Source of the DNA: Candidatus Heimdallarchaeota archaeon
Lineage (GTDB): Archaea > Asgardarchaeota > Heimdallarchaeia > Hodarchaeales > Hodarchaeaceae
Assembly: GCA_019057635.1 (NCBI GenBank)
Contig: DXJL01000025.1
Location: forward strand, 1-37,801
Reading direction: 5' to 3'
DNA length: 37,801 bases
Below the pieces are notes generated by a model. That model did no database searches and was not told the DNA's origin. It saw only the letters and a program-made list of their open reading frames with translations. Below, in pieces: positions 8,625-18,372 of the stretch. Each line of letters starts with the position of its first letter. Position 1 is the first letter of the stretch. The position numbers and the translations under genes were made by a program.

Positions 8625-11600
8625 TTATTTTAGCACCATGCCAGATTTAATTTCAATAAATAATTTCATCACTAATGATAAATACGCTCCAATGACTTTG
8701 TTATGGGGATAAGTCTCCATAATCTTCTTGGATATCTCTTTAAATTGTCTTTTATTCTCTTCAGTGTTATCTGTGGGTAAGTAACGAGCACGAAACATTC
8801 GAAAAGCACTATGCCATCGATTTAATTGAATAGACACCTTTTCCCACTCCTCCCGCTGGCTTTCAATTCTTGGGAAAAGATCTAATATAAATCGTAAATC
8901 ATGTGAATTCATTACGTCTGCTCGATCTTCAACTAATTTTGACAAAGGAAATATTTTCTCCGATGCTTCATCGGAATACTTTTTGAAAACCTCTTGAATG
9001 TTTGAATAATAGTCTAAAGTCCCTAATTTGGTCTGTAAATTCGAATTTAGATCTTTTTCGAATACTTTCATTATTTCAACTACAACGGCCCTTATTTGAC
9101 TTAGTCTAATAATTGCCTGAGTCAAATGATGGACATGATTAGTGGTAGCAATTCGTTGGAAATCACTTAAATATGCAAAGTCAATTCGGTCATCTGTACG
9201 TATATCAATCTGAAAAGAAGCGAATAAATACTCAATTGTGTCTTGGATCTCTGCAATATATCGCTCTCCAGTTGTACGAATTGCATTACAGGCATTATTA
9301 TCATTTTGTAACTTATCTATTTCCACAAAAACCTCAGTAATTTCTCTCAGATGGACATCTTCCTGATGTTTAACTATGACTTGTGAAAAAACTTCAATAT
9401 ATCCTCCAACAAACTCAATTATATTGATACCTACTTCCTTGAGGTCATTAACATTTTTCAGGACTTTTCGTGATTCTGAGACTCCATGGGATAATAAAAC
9501 CGCAACAATTTCTGTATCATAGAAATATATCAATTCCCTCAGATTATGAGCTAACCTCTCGTGAGAAACTTCTTCTGGTTCAAAATTGTAGATTTTTTGT
9601 TCTGCTGCAAAAACACTATCACTGAGTGGAGAGATTTCATGAATTCGAGGAAGACTGACTCTTAACCAATTATAGAGATTCTGGTGTAATTTTGTAAGAG
9701 AATCCTTTGCTAATTGCATGCTTTCGAGACTGTAACTTTCATAGCTATCAACTAAACGTACGATATCCTTGTGCGTTTTTATTTCCTCTAATTTTTTCTT
9801 CATCAGCCCAAGTGGTTCTTCGAAAAATGCAGAATATTGAGGGGGGAGTTTGGAATAATCTTGTATATGCGATGTTATTTCTCGATTCATTAATTCAGTC
9901 AAAGTAGAAATCTTTCTGTCAATGTATGTTAATAATTGCCAATATTCCGTTAATGCTTCTGAATAGTCCAAATTCTCGAAATCACTATCTGTTGTGTAAC
10001 TAACGCTACTCGTTCCAGATTTCATTAATCTGAAAAGTCTTTTATCCACAGCTTCCAGTCCATCAAGTTGTTTTTTTAATTCCACCAAAATTTCTGTTTT
10101 CATTTCTTCAATGGAGCCTAAAAACGTAACATATTCACGAACGATGGCTTCAATATTCCCTATCTCAGCATGACTGTCGATTAATTTTACTATTTCATTT
10201 CGTTTCTCTCTAAGATCAAACCGTGTTTCGATAGGAATTAACGGAAAAGAAATACCTTTGATATTTTCCCGAATACGTGTAGAGACTTTATATTTCCAAA
10301 TCGAAATCTTCTCAAACTCATCTAATAGATTCTTGATTTTATCTTGAGTGGAAATCTCTATTTCTTCTCTAATCGATTTAAGATCTTCTAATTCTAATTT
10401 AGGGACATGAGATTTTAGTTTTGGCGGGATAGTCTCCAAAGTAGTGATTTGGTTGCTGATTGGATGAATTTCGCGATCAATTGCAAGCCAGATCTCACGT
10501 CGTATCTTGGCGGATAATTGATTCAATTTGTCTATTTCTTTTACAAGATCACGAACTTCTTTTTCGTCTTCACTTACATACTCCCGCAGATGTTCTATTT
10601 CCTCTTTCAAATCATCAGGTAATACAGCCTTCAAGCTTTCACGAGTGTCATAAAGACTTATTAGATTTTGACGTAAATTTTGTTGCGCTGGTTTCGAGAA
10701 ATAAGCAACTAATCGTGCTTCCCAATCCTTAATTTCTCTGGCTTTTGTTACTAATTCTCCAGGAGAAAGTACTTCAAAATCTTTCACAGTGGGAATCGGA
10801 GGCCCGTCAGTTAAACTAATAGCCTCCTGAATATGGGGATTTTCAAGCATCCTGAAGAAATAATTTTGGCATTCAGCTGCAAGTGCAAATCTGAAGTCGT
10901 AGTAACGTTTCACTAATTCTACCCACATTTGAAGTTCGTTTGTCTTCTCAGTTTCTTTTTCAATGCTTCGAACGTCATTTATAAAATCTTCAGGGATTGG
11001 AAATTTCATAACTTGTAGCGTTTTCGCAGCATTAATCAGTTCAGCCGTGCTAACCAATTTTTTCAATGCAATAATTAACTTTGAATGCCATGAACGAATT
11101 CTTTCAATATCTTGTATAATAACAGGTATTTCAGCCGCAGATACATCAATATTTGGTACCGAAACCATGGAAGAATCGATTTCGTCGTCCCCAATTAGTT
11201 GAATAATTCTCCCAATTTGATCTTCGGTTTCTGTCTTCAATGAAATCTCATAAGTTCTTAAAGAATTGATGAATTCATTTTTCAGAACGCTTAGCCTCTT
11301 TTCTAATTCGATCAGCTTTTCTACTGAGGTACTTGAATCTGCATCACTTTGAATTTCCTCTATATGTAGTTTAAGCGTTTCTATATTGCTTGAAATCTGT
11401 ATACCGATCGAAGAAATCGTTCCAAGATGTTGATGCAGAGTTGATGCCATACGAACAATTTCGGCTTGGATTTTTCCTTCTGTTCCCTTTCTTCTCTGTT
11501 TCAAATAAGCATTTTCTGCTTCTAAGTTACTGTAAAGTTCCAATAGGTCTGAAATTGTCATTACATGAATACTTGCCTTTGAAGTCTGGCTAGAGATACG

Positions 11601-12146
11601 AATTTTCTCCTCATCGAAGTTAACAAATTTACCATATAACTCAATAATTTCGCGATTGAAAAGAAAAATGGAAATATTTTTCCCTTTCAATACTTCGGCT
11701 ACCTTATTATATATTGTAACTACTGAATTGCTAAATTTCAGGACAAGTGCAGTTTCTAAACTAGGGATTTGAATGCTCTTAATGTTCTCAGTCTCTTGGG
11801 GAACAAATTTGGCAATTTCTTTGATATTTTTTGCGAGATCAAAGTAAATTCGTCTAAATCCTGCAAGAACTGTATTCAAAAGGTTCTCTGTAGTTTTATT
11901 GTACCGGTTTTTCTTCTGAGAAAGGGATTTCCTCAATCCCCTCCTCTTAAAAAAGCCTGCAGTTGTTAAATCTTTCTCTAGTTTTTGAATCTGTGTAATT
12001 AATTTTTGGGATTCATTTAAAGAAGAAATTACCTGTACGGTGGGGTCGATTGATCGTAATTCTGTTGCCACAACACCTAATTCATGAAGATCTATTTTAG
12101 ATACAAGAGAATCTTCCGTCGTTTCCAAAGACATGATATTCAACAT
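8625..12146 (-). CDS. Giant alpha-helical/coiled-coil protein (1173 aa), unknown
   Basis: The protein has 1173 residues from the ATG at 12146; another ATG four codons later is possible. Nearly the whole length is charged amphipathic helix, with many Leu/Ile heptad-like segments and proline-containing breaks (for example LPPQYSAFFEEPLG), giving a look of successive helical-bundle units as in spectrin- or tether-like proteins. No signal peptide, membrane helix, Walker motif or zinc site is seen. A short basic patch (FFKRRGLRKSLSQKKNR, near residue 70) could contact membrane or nucleic acid. It sits directly upstream of the tubulin/FtsZ-like gene with a 14-base gap, strong evidence for co-expression. 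It could be a filament cross-linker, membrane tether or scaffold; this is inference from context. Confidence 0.8.
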   Translation of the reverse strand: MLNIMSLETTEDSLVSKIDLHELGVVATELRSIDPTVQVISSLNESQKLITQIQKLEKDLTTAGFFKRRGLRKSLSQKKNRYNKTTENLLNTVLAGFRRIYFDLAKNIKEIAKFVPQETENIKSIQIPSLETALVLKFSNSVVTIYNKVAEVLKGKNISIFLFNREIIELYGKFVNFDEEKIRISSQTSKASIHVMTISDLLELYSNLEAENAYLKQRRKGTEGKIQAEIVRMASTLHQHLGTISSIGIQISSNIETLKLHIEEIQSDADSSTSVEKLIELEKRLSVLKNEFINSLRTYEISLKTETEDQIGRIIQLIGDDEIDSSMVSVPNIDVSAAEIPVIIQDIERIRSWHSKLIIALKKLVSTAELINAAKTLQVMKFPIPEDFINDVRSIEKETEKTNELQMWVELVKRYYDFRFALAAECQNYFFRMLENPHIQEAISLTDGPPIPTVKDFEVLSPGELVTKAREIKDWEARLVAYFSKPAQQNLRQNLISLYDTRESLKAVLPDDLKEEIEHLREYVSEDEKEVRDLVKEIDKLNQLSAKIRREIWLAIDREIHPISNQITTLETIPPKLKSHVPKLELEDLKSIREEIEISTQDKIKNLLDEFEKISIWKYKVSTRIRENIKGISFPLIPIETRFDLREKRNEIVKLIDSHAEIGNIEAIVREYVTFLGSIEEMKTEILVELKKQLDGLEAVDKRLFRLMKSGTSSVSYTTDSDFENLDYSEALTEYWQLLTYIDRKISTLTELMNREITSHIQDYSKLPPQYSAFFEEPLGLMKKKLEEIKTHKDIVRLVDSYESYSLESMQLAKDSLTKLHQNLYNWLRVSLPRIHEISPLSDSVFAAEQKIYNFEPEEVSHERLAHNLRELIYFYDTEIVAVLLSHGVSESRKVLKNVNDLKEVGINIIEFVGGYIEVFSQVIVKHQEDVHLREITEVFVEIDKLQNDNNACNAIRTTGERYIAEIQDTIEYLFASFQIDIRTDDRIDFAYLSDFQRIATTNHVHHLTQAIIRLSQIRAVVVEIMKVFEKDLNSNLQTKLGTLDYYSNIQEVFKKYSDEASEKIFPLSKLVEDRADVMNSHDLRFILDLFPRIESQREEWEKVSIQLNRWHSAFRMFRARYLPTDNTEENKRQFKEISKKIMETYPHNKVIGAYLSLVMKLFIEIKSGMVLK

Positions 12147-12161
12147 TCCAGAAATTTAGAA

Positions 12162-12192
12162 CCTAGTCTTCTTTGATAATTTCTATACTAGG
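12162..12192. repeat. Short inverted repeat upstream of the tubulin-like operon
   Basis: CCTAGT (12162-12167) and ACTAGG (12187-12192) are perfect inverted copies separated by 19 bases. The flanks extend the symmetry imperfectly (GAA on one side, ATGTTC on the other). They lie just upstream of the ATG of the 1173-residue gene, so an operator or leader hairpin is possible. A chance match is also possible. Confidence 0.25.
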
Positions 12193-12390
12193 ATGTTCTT
12201 AAATAATGAAATAATATTGTCAAAATATAACTTTCCATTCAAAAAGAACAGAATGCCTAATTAGAATGGACTGAATGAAAACATGAATAAACTGATAATA
12301 CTGTTTTTATTATTTCCATTATGATTTCTGATATAACACCAAATTTTTTTTAGAACTGGCCAATTCGAGGAAAAGACGGAAAAAGAAAGC

Positions 12391-12396
12391 AGGTGA
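12391..12396 (+). promoter_or_regulatory. Ribosome binding site that decides a CTG start
   Basis: AGGTGA lies six bases before the CTG at 12403. An in-frame TGA at 12394-12396 blocks any start further upstream. No ATG, GTG or TTG occurs between it and the conserved family core, so this site selects CTG as the start of the CinA-like gene. Confidence 0.55.
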
Positions 12397-12402
12397 AGCA
12401 GA

Positions 12403-13227
12403 CTGAACATAAGCACGGCCAATGCACTTTTAGTTTCAATAGGGAATGAACTACTTTCTGGACAGACAGTTAATACAAATGCAAATTATCTTGCGAAAGA
12501 AATGACCCAAATGGGGTTTTCTGTCTTAAAAATTATTACAATTCCTGATTCAAAGGAAATCGTCTCCTCAGAAATTAAAAAATCATTATCTGAGGGTATC
12601 TACAGAGTTATATTAATTACAGGTGGTTTAGGTCCAACTTGGGATGACTCAACCGCGAGTTTCTTGGCTGAGACTTTAAATGTTCCTTCTATATTAAACT
12701 CTGAGGCATTAGCCCTTGTTACTCAGCGTTATAAAGAACTATATGAACAAGGATTAGTTGAGTCGGCAAAGATAACATCAGCTAGAAAAAAAATGGCTTA
12801 CCTACCTGAAGGAACTAATACCATCTATAATCCTGTTGGAGCAGCTCCAGGAATCATTTATAAAGATTCTATCAACAATACAATGCTTTACTGTTTACCT
12901 GGAGTTCCTAAAGAAATGAAGGCTATGTTCTCAATCCTTATCCCTGAATTAAAAATGATTAGTGCACTTGAAGAATCCTTTTACTTTGAAACCGAATTCT
13001 TTACCTCTTTCACAGATGAATCCATACTAGCTCCCTTTTTATTAAAAATAAGAGAAAAATATGATGTATGGATAAAATCTTTACCAAAATCTTATCAGGA
13101 AGAAGAAAATATTCATCTTATTATTTCAAGTAAAGGAAAAACTCAAAAAGAAGCTAAATCATTAGTATTTAAAGCGCGTGATTATCTTTCTGAGTTAATC
13201 TCAGGAGGAGAAATAGAGGAGATCTGA
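12403..13227 (+). CDS. CinA N-terminal/MoaB-fold (molybdopterin-binding-like) protein, CTG start
   Basis: The protein has 274 residues if read from CTG at 12403. The N-terminal core matches the CinA/MoCF family: ALLVSIGNELLSGQTVNTN at residues 8-26, then ITGGLGPTWDDST, an LPEGTNTIYNPVGAAPGI segment, and LPGVPKEMKAMF. The first ATG in frame is at 12502, but starting there would delete the conserved GNELLSGQ..NTN motif, so the true start must lie upstream. The C-terminal pyridine-nucleotide amidase domain of bacterial CinA is absent, as in other archaeal members. These domains relate to nicotinamide-nucleotide/ADP-ribose hydrolysis or molybdopterin handling; the exact substrate is not shown by the sequence. 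It is followed by a T-run and then cdc48. Confidence 0.8.
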   Translation: MNISTANALLVSIGNELLSGQTVNTNANYLAKEMTQMGFSVLKIITIPDSKEIVSSEIKKSLSEGIYRVILITGGLGPTWDDSTASFLAETLNVPSILNSEALALVTQRYKELYEQGLVESAKITSARKKMAYLPEGTNTIYNPVGAAPGIIYKDSINNTMLYCLPGVPKEMKAMFSILIPELKMISALEESFYFETEFFTSFTDESILAPFLLKIREKYDVWIKSLPKSYQEEENIHLIISSKGKTQKEAKSLVFKARDYLSELISGGEIEEI

Positions 13228-13246
13228 TTACCGAATCTAACCGAGC

Positions 13247-13258
13247 TTTTTTTTTTTT
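13247..13258 (+). terminator. T-run terminator after the CinA-like gene
   Basis: Twelve consecutive Ts lie 20 bases after the stop codon. Archaeal RNA polymerase terminates at such U-rich tracts without needing a hairpin. Confidence 0.6.
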
Positions 13259-13298
13259 GCGAATCATCATATAACTGACAATTTTTAATGTGTAAGTA

Positions 13299-13308
13299 TA
13301 TTTAAATT
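13299..13308 (+). promoter_or_regulatory. TATA-like box upstream of cdc48
   Basis: The sequence TATTTAAATT lies about 65 bases before the cdc48 ATG, predicting a transcript start near 13330 and a leader of about 40 bases. Confidence 0.35.
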
Positions 13309-13370
13309 TTTAAGTGATCTTGGACCTCACTTCTTTCAGAAAACTGTCCTTTCAGGCATGTGGATATTAA

Positions 13371-15677
13371 ATGTCGAATAATAATAGTAAAACTCTAACA
13401 TTGAAAGTAGCTGAAGCCAATCAAAGTGATGTTGGACGCGGATTAGTACGTGTAGACTATGCAATCATGCGTGATTTTGGTTTAGAAACTGGTGATATCG
13501 TTGAACTTTCCAGTGAGAGAGCTGGAGCACGTAAAACGGGTGCATTAGTAATCCCAGGAAGGCGTGAAGATCGTGGAAAAAAAATCATTAGATTGGATGG
13601 ATTGATTCGAGGGAATGTGGGAACCAGTTTAGGTGAAACCATCACTGTTAAACCAATTAAAAAACGTGTTGCAAAGAAAATCACAATAGCACCAGCAGAG
13701 GAGCGGATTCGATTGTTAGTACGATCCGAAATAATTCGTGAACGACTTCAAAACCGTCCAATTTCGCGTGGGGACCTTCTTGTAATAACTGGACAAATCC
13801 GTAAAATCCCACCCTCAGGTGCATCTACTGGGGTTGGTATGGATGATTTCATATCACGTTTCTTTAATACTACTAGTAGTCCTGTTAGTTTAGGTGAAAT
13901 TAAGGTAGTCGTAGCTTCCACGGATCCTGAAGGAATAATAATTATTGGAGAAAGCACAGAAGTAAGGATCATAGAAGAAGCGCCTAAAGACCTTCGCATG
14001 CTACCCAGAGTAACTTATGAGGATATTGGAGGACTTTCAGAGGAAATCAAACGAGTTAGAGAACTGATTGAGCTGCCTATGAAGCATCCAGAACTTTTCC
14101 AGAGATTAGGCATAGAACCTCCCAAAGGTGTTTTATTACATGGACCACCTGGTACTGGAAAAACATTGTTAGCAAAAGCTGTGGCAAACGAATCAGGGGT
14201 TAATTTTGTATCTATTGCTGGACCTGAAATTATGTCCAAATTTTACGGAGAGAGCGAACAACGAATCAGGGAAATTTTTCAACAAGCAGAAAAAGATGCA
14301 CCAAGTATTATTTTCATAGATGAACTTGATTCTATTGCTGTTAAACGTGAAGAAGTTACGGGGGAGGTAGAGAGACGAGTAGTTGCTCAATTGCTTGCTC
14401 TCATGGACGGTTTGAAAAGTAGGGGGAAAGTTATTGTAATCGGAGCCACAAATCGACCGAATGCATTGGATCCTGCGTTAAGACGTCCAGGGAGATTTGA
14501 TAGAGAAATTGAAATTGGGGTGCCAGATCGCAATGGTAGATATGAAGTTCTGCTTGTCCATACACGTGGAATGCCAATCGCTCAGGATGTGGATTTAAAG
14601 GAGTATGCTGCAAAAACACATGGATTTGTTGGCGCAGATATCTCTGCCCTTACAAAAGAGGCTGCTATGCATACCCTCAGGAAAATATTACCACAAATTA
14701 ATTTCGATAAACCGTTAACACCAGAAATTCTCTCTATACTCGTTGTTTCCAAAGAAAATTTTGATGAGGCATTAAAGATAACAGAACCTTCCGCAATGAG
14801 AGAAGTAATGCTTGAAATTCCGAACACTCGCTGGGAAGATGTAGGAGGATTAGGAGCTGTCAAACAACAATTGATAGAATCAGTAGAATGGCCTATCAAT
14901 CATCCTGATATTTTTGACAAACATGGGGTTAACCCTCCTCATGGTATACTTCTTTATGGCCCCCCTGGAACTGGAAAAACCTTACTAGCTAAAGCTGTGG
15001 CAACAGAGAGTCAAGCTAATTTTATTGCGATACGTGGTCCTGAATTACTTTCTAAATGGGTAGGAGAAAGTGAAAAAGCTGTTCGTGAAATTTTCCGTAA
15101 AGCCAAACAAGCTTCTCCCTCGATTATTTTCTTAGATGAGCTTGATGCAATTGCTCCCCGACGAGGAGCTTTTAGTGGAGGAAGCTCTGTTATGGAAAGT
15201 GTAGTCAATCAAATTCTATCCCTTCTTGATGGGTTAGAAAGTCTACAAGATGTAGTAGTCTTAGCAGCCAGTAATCGACCAGATATGATTGATCCTGCAC
15301 TACTACGTCCAGGGAGATTTGATCGTTTATTACTTGTTCCTCCACCCGATGTGGAAAGTCGAATCAAAATTTTCGGCATTCATACAAAGGGGATGATAAT
15401 AGGAAAAGATGTTGATCTAGATACTTTTGCTTCGGATCTTGAAGGATATGTTGGGGCCGATATTGCTGCTATTTGCCGTGAAGCTGTCATGATTGCACTA
15501 CGTGAAGATTTGGAAATTAAGGAAATCTCTTTGAGGCATTTTAATGCCGCAAAGAACGTAATTCATCCAAGTGCAAATGATCAAATCGTCAAGGAATTTG
15601 AGGAACTTGAGAAAAAATTATTGGGTAAGTCAGAAATTGCTCGTAAGGATATCTTAGACATAAGAGGATATCTTTAA
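13371..15677 (+). CDS. cdc48: CDC48/p97/VAT-type AAA+ ATPase
   Basis: The 768-residue protein has the normal length and domain order of archaeal VAT/CDC48. An N-terminal double-psi-barrel and CDC48 domain 2 region occupies about residues 1-200. Two AAA+ modules follow, with Walker A motifs GPPGTGKT near residues 257-264 (D1) and 529-536 (D2), and Walker B motifs IIFIDELD and IIFLDELD. Both carry the second-region-of-homology pattern with RPGRFDR. It unfolds or extracts proteins in the cytosol, feeding the 20S proteasome. The start ATG gives the expected N-terminus. The C-terminus ends DIRGYL, so I see no clear HbYX proteasome-docking tail. It has its own upstream TATA-like box after a T-run, so it is probably monocistronic. 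Confidence 0.97.
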   Translation: MSNNNSKTLTLKVAEANQSDVGRGLVRVDYAIMRDFGLETGDIVELSSERAGARKTGALVIPGRREDRGKKIIRLDGLIRGNVGTSLGETITVKPIKKRVAKKITIAPAEERIRLLVRSEIIRERLQNRPISRGDLLVITGQIRKIPPSGASTGVGMDDFISRFFNTTSSPVSLGEIKVVVASTDPEGIIIIGESTEVRIIEEAPKDLRMLPRVTYEDIGGLSEEIKRVRELIELPMKHPELFQRLGIEPPKGVLLHGPPGTGKTLLAKAVANESGVNFVSIAGPEIMSKFYGESEQRIREIFQQAEKDAPSIIFIDELDSIAVKREEVTGEVERRVVAQLLALMDGLKSRGKVIVIGATNRPNALDPALRRPGRFDREIEIGVPDRNGRYEVLLVHTRGMPIAQDVDLKEYAAKTHGFVGADISALTKEAAMHTLRKILPQINFDKPLTPEILSILVVSKENFDEALKITEPSAMREVMLEIPNTRWEDVGGLGAVKQQLIESVEWPINHPDIFDKHGVNPPHGILLYGPPGTGKTLLAKAVATESQANFIAIRGPELLSKWVGESEKAVREIFRKAKQASPSIIFLDELDAIAPRRGAFSGGSSVMESVVNQILSLLDGLESLQDVVVLAASNRPDMIDPALLRPGRFDRLLLVPPPDVESRIKIFGIHTKGMIIGKDVDLDTFASDLEGYVGADIAAICREAVMIALREDLEIKEISLRHFNAAKNVIHPSANDQIVKEFEELEKKLLGKSEIARKDILDIRGYL

Positions 15678-15713
15678 CTTTCCTTTTACTCCTTAATTTT
15701 GGTCCAAAATCTA

Positions 15714-16649
15714 TTAATCTTGTGATTTGGGCTTATAAATATCTAAAGGCCATTGACGCTTAATGAGTTTAGTTAAAACTTGCGAACTGAACTCACCAAT
15801 TTCTATAGATGCACTTGCGGTATTCATAAGGCGTTCTGCTATTAATTTAGATCGGACAACAGAATCTGAATAACCTATTATTAACCCAACAACCAACGGA
15901 TGATTTTTCACTACTACTAATTGCAAATCGGAAGCAATTATTACTTCCATTCCTGCAGGTTCTTTTAGAAGATCATGCATAGTTTCTGAAATGCTCTTGT
16001 TGAATTCGTTAAGGATTTCGTTCCCAAGGGAAGTATACTTAGTAGTCCAGATTTTATGTGAATCTAAATCAATTAGAATAACAACTCTTAATTTACATTT
16101 AAACACTGATTCAGACCCTACTACAACATCAGCTAACCAATCAAATGCATCGTAAAAATTCTCACCCGTCTTTGCAGATATTCTGAAAAGCCCAACTGGT
16201 CGAGACGAACGGGTGGCGAGTGTTAAATCTAAATCTTGTACGATAGTATCAAAAGCACGGGCACCAGGAAGATCAATCTTGTTTGCTATGAATAAGACTG
16301 GAGCTTGTTCATTTTGTTTCATGGATTCCCAAAAGGCTGCCGAAGCTTCAGTAATTCGAAGATCTGCACTATCTAGCACAAATACAATCGCATCTGCTTT
16401 TTCAAGTGATGGTTGCCAAAGTAAATTGCGATAGATTTCCTGTCCCCCAAGATCTATTAAACTAAACATAATTTGACGATATTTTACGGTTCGATAGTTA
16501 ACACCCAATGTCCTGGTTGTAGGTATAAACTCGGAACGTAACAGTCGATTTACAATGGTAGTTTTACCCGCACTGTCAAGACCAATAATGACAATTTGAT
16601 GCTGTTGTTGGTCTTTTCCTTTGAATATTCTTCTGAGAATGCTCGACAT
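15714..16649 (-). CDS. Arf-like small GTPase with C-terminal longin/roadblock-like domain
   Basis: This is a 311-residue protein. Residues 1-180 form an Arf/Arl-type G domain: G1 GLDSAGKT (23-30), a G2 threonine near 47, G3 DLGGQ (66-70, the Arf-type GGQ), G4 NKID (123-126) and G5 SAK (158-160). Residues from about 184 form a second domain (LRVVILIDLDSHKIW strands, an ISETMHDLL helix, EVIIASDLQLVVVKNHPLVVGLIIGY strands, a final helix) whose order resembles longin/roadblock folds that normally act as separate partners. Canonical Arf proteins end near 180 residues. No obvious N-myristoylation signal (MG) is present, although the N-terminus is amphipathic and basic. It lies divergent from the gene at 16868. 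The G domain is certain; the tail assignment is moderate. Confidence 0.85.
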   Translation of the reverse strand: MSSILRRIFKGKDQQQHQIVIIGLDSAGKTTIVNRLLRSEFIPTTRTLGVNYRTVKYRQIMFSLIDLGGQEIYRNLLWQPSLEKADAIVFVLDSADLRITEASAAFWESMKQNEQAPVLFIANKIDLPGARAFDTIVQDLDLTLATRSSRPVGLFRISAKTGENFYDAFDWLADVVVGSESVFKCKLRVVILIDLDSHKIWTTKYTSLGNEILNEFNKSISETMHDLLKEPAGMEVIIASDLQLVVVKNHPLVVGLIIGYSDSVVRSKLIAERLMNTASASIEIGEFSSQVLTKLIKRQWPLDIYKPKSQD

Positions 16650-16867
16650 CGTTTCTTCACAAACGTTGAATATTTTAGGTAACTCAAGGTAAAAAAACTA
16701 AGTGTTTTGTAAGTGCTTTTCGACTTTGTTGATATTATATAATTACTGATAACCTTCTACTTACTAAAGGCTGTGGAACAACCACCAATATCTTCAATAT
16801 CTACGCATAATTAGATTTTTAAAAGAATACCTTTTAAAAAATTCAGTATAATTGAGATGGATTACTA

Positions 16868-17821
16868 ATGACAACCCGCGTTCCCGAAACACCAGAATAT
16901 AAACAGCTACGCCGAACTATGGATGATATTAAAACGCTTAAAATCCAAGGAGCAACAAATGTAGCAATTTATGGAGTGAAAGCATTCGCTAAACACGCTG
17001 AAACTGTCCCTGTAAAAGATGATGATTTATTAGCTCATCTTGAACCACTAGTTGAAGAAATAAGCTTTGTTAGAGTAACTGAGCCTGCGCTAAGAAATGG
17101 TCTTCGATACGTTATGACTGGAATAAGACGTGAAGGAAAAGAGGTTGCCTCAGAACTAGGTCAGGCATATGTAAAACTGATTGACGACGCCAAAAAGCGT
17201 ATTTTTAAAATTGGTGCTGAACGAATTAGAGATGGATCCAGGGTCTTCACACATTGCCATTCATCAATTAGTGTTGGTATATTCTTAGAAGCTGCAAAGC
17301 AAGGAAAAGATTTCGATGTAATTAATACGGAGACGAGACCCCTTTTCCAAGGTCGAAAAACAGCCAGAATTCTTGCTAAACAGAATATTCGGGTAACCCA
17401 TGTTGTAGATTCTGCAATGCGGTGGGCTATGAATTCTTTCAATCCTCATATGATATTTTTAGGTGCAGATGCAATTACGGTTGAAGGTGTTGCTCTTAAT
17501 AAAATTGGTTCCCGTTTATGTGCGCTAGCATCAGAAGAAGAACACATCCCTCTTTATATTTGCACCTCTCTTCTTAAGTATGATCAAGCTACAAGTATTG
17601 GCCGCTTAAGTGAGATTGAAATGCGCTCACCTCTTGAAATATGGGATGAAGAGTGTCCTGAGGGAGTTAAGGTTCTTAACCCCGCATTTGAAACCATAGA
17701 TAGACGTAATATTTCTGCTTACATTACCGAAGCGGGTTTGATTCCACCTCAATCCGTCCATCAGACTTTTCGGAGAATTTACGGCTCACAAATTCATGAT
17801 TTTCAACAGTTATGGAGTTAA
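16868..17821 (+). CDS. Ribose-1,5-bisphosphate isomerase / eIF2B-alpha-like family protein
   Basis: This is a 317-residue protein with an ATG start. It belongs to the IF-2B/R15P isomerase/MtnA superfamily. The THCHSS motif puts a cysteine at residue 130 and GADAI puts an aspartate at residue 201, matching the catalytic Cys and Asp positions of archaeal R15P isomerase. The sequences NTETRPLFQGRKTA and VEGVALNKIGS are family hallmarks. In archaea with the AMP pathway, the enzyme converts ribose-1,5-bisphosphate to ribulose-1,5-bisphosphate for form III Rubisco. Neither Rubisco nor AMP phosphorylase is in the window, so an eIF2B-like role is not excluded. TATA-like sequences (TTTTAAAA) lie near 16816 and 16832. 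Confidence 0.85.
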   Translation: MTTRVPETPEYKQLRRTMDDIKTLKIQGATNVAIYGVKAFAKHAETVPVKDDDLLAHLEPLVEEISFVRVTEPALRNGLRYVMTGIRREGKEVASELGQAYVKLIDDAKKRIFKIGAERIRDGSRVFTHCHSSISVGIFLEAAKQGKDFDVINTETRPLFQGRKTARILAKQNIRVTHVVDSAMRWAMNSFNPHMIFLGADAITVEGVALNKIGSRLCALASEEEHIPLYICTSLLKYDQATSIGRLSEIEMRSPLEIWDEECPEGVKVLNPAFETIDRRNISAYITEAGLIPPQSVHQTFRRIYGSQIHDFQQLWS

Positions 17822-17876
17822 TATTAGTCCCATAACAAATTACGCACATATTGGTAAAAGGAGAAGGCTGTAAAGA

Positions 17877-18233
17877 TTAACGATTATCTGGCCCATCACC
17901 AACGAAGTATCTATCGTCTTCTATAAATCCGACTTTTTCCAGTTCATCGTGTATTGTATTCACTATTATAGCGATCTCAGAATCATCATCCTCGTAGGGC
18001 CACACTGTAAATCCTACCAGTATCTCCGCGTAGTTGTTTTCCTCATCGAAATTATCAAGATCAACATCAAATTTTCTTGCAGTGCCTTGAAATTCCTTCT
18101 CTAAGGATTCTTCCACTTCAACAAGGTTCGAATCAGCAAAATCAAAAGTTAGGGTTTCCTCTCCCTCACGAAACATACCATTAAATAAGTAATAGAAAGT
18201 AATCGCAGATGTTATTGTTTCACGATAAACCAT
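17877..18233 (-). CDS. Small acidic protein, unknown
   Basis: This 118-residue protein has an ATG start and GAGGAAG seven bases upstream, supporting a real gene. It is strongly acidic (runs such as DLDNFDEENN and YEDDDSE) with predicted alternating strands and helices. No motif or family is recognised. It stands alone between the R15P isomerase-like gene (convergent) and the nreA end of the repair operon, with about 140 bases separating it from nreA. Function unknown. Confidence 0.65.
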   Translation of the reverse strand: MVYRETITSAITFYYLFNGMFREGEETLTFDFADSNLVEVEESLEKEFQGTARKFDVDLDNFDEENNYAEILVGFTVWPYEDDDSEIAIIVNTIHDELEKVGFIEDDRYFVGDGPDNR

Positions 18234-18372
18234 TCTTAACTTCCTCTAATGAAAATAAAATGCTTGAGGCTCTAGTCACAAATTCGATCCTAAAAACTCA
18301 TTGTTTTCCATAATGTTCATGAATTGTTAAATTTTATCATTATGGAAAGCGAAAATATATCTTTTCTTCGTG

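Noticed and set aside
10460-10732. Antisense open frames within the 1173-residue gene (several, for example here and at 9707-9907)
   Set aside because: They have low-complexity, non-protein-like composition and no ribosome sites, and they are explained by the long gene on the other strand.
12502-13227. ATG at 12502 as the start of the CinA-like gene
   Set aside because: It would remove the conserved GNELLSGQ..NTN motif that is intact just upstream in the same frame.
14582-14899. Antisense frames across cdc48
   Set aside because: They lie opposite highly conserved AAA+ coding sequence; they are shadows of codon bias.
16868-17821. Methylthioribose-1-phosphate isomerase (MtnA)
   Set aside because: The THCHSS and GADAI context and the length fit the archaeal R15P isomerase/eIF2B-alpha branch better; the specificity still needs phylogeny.
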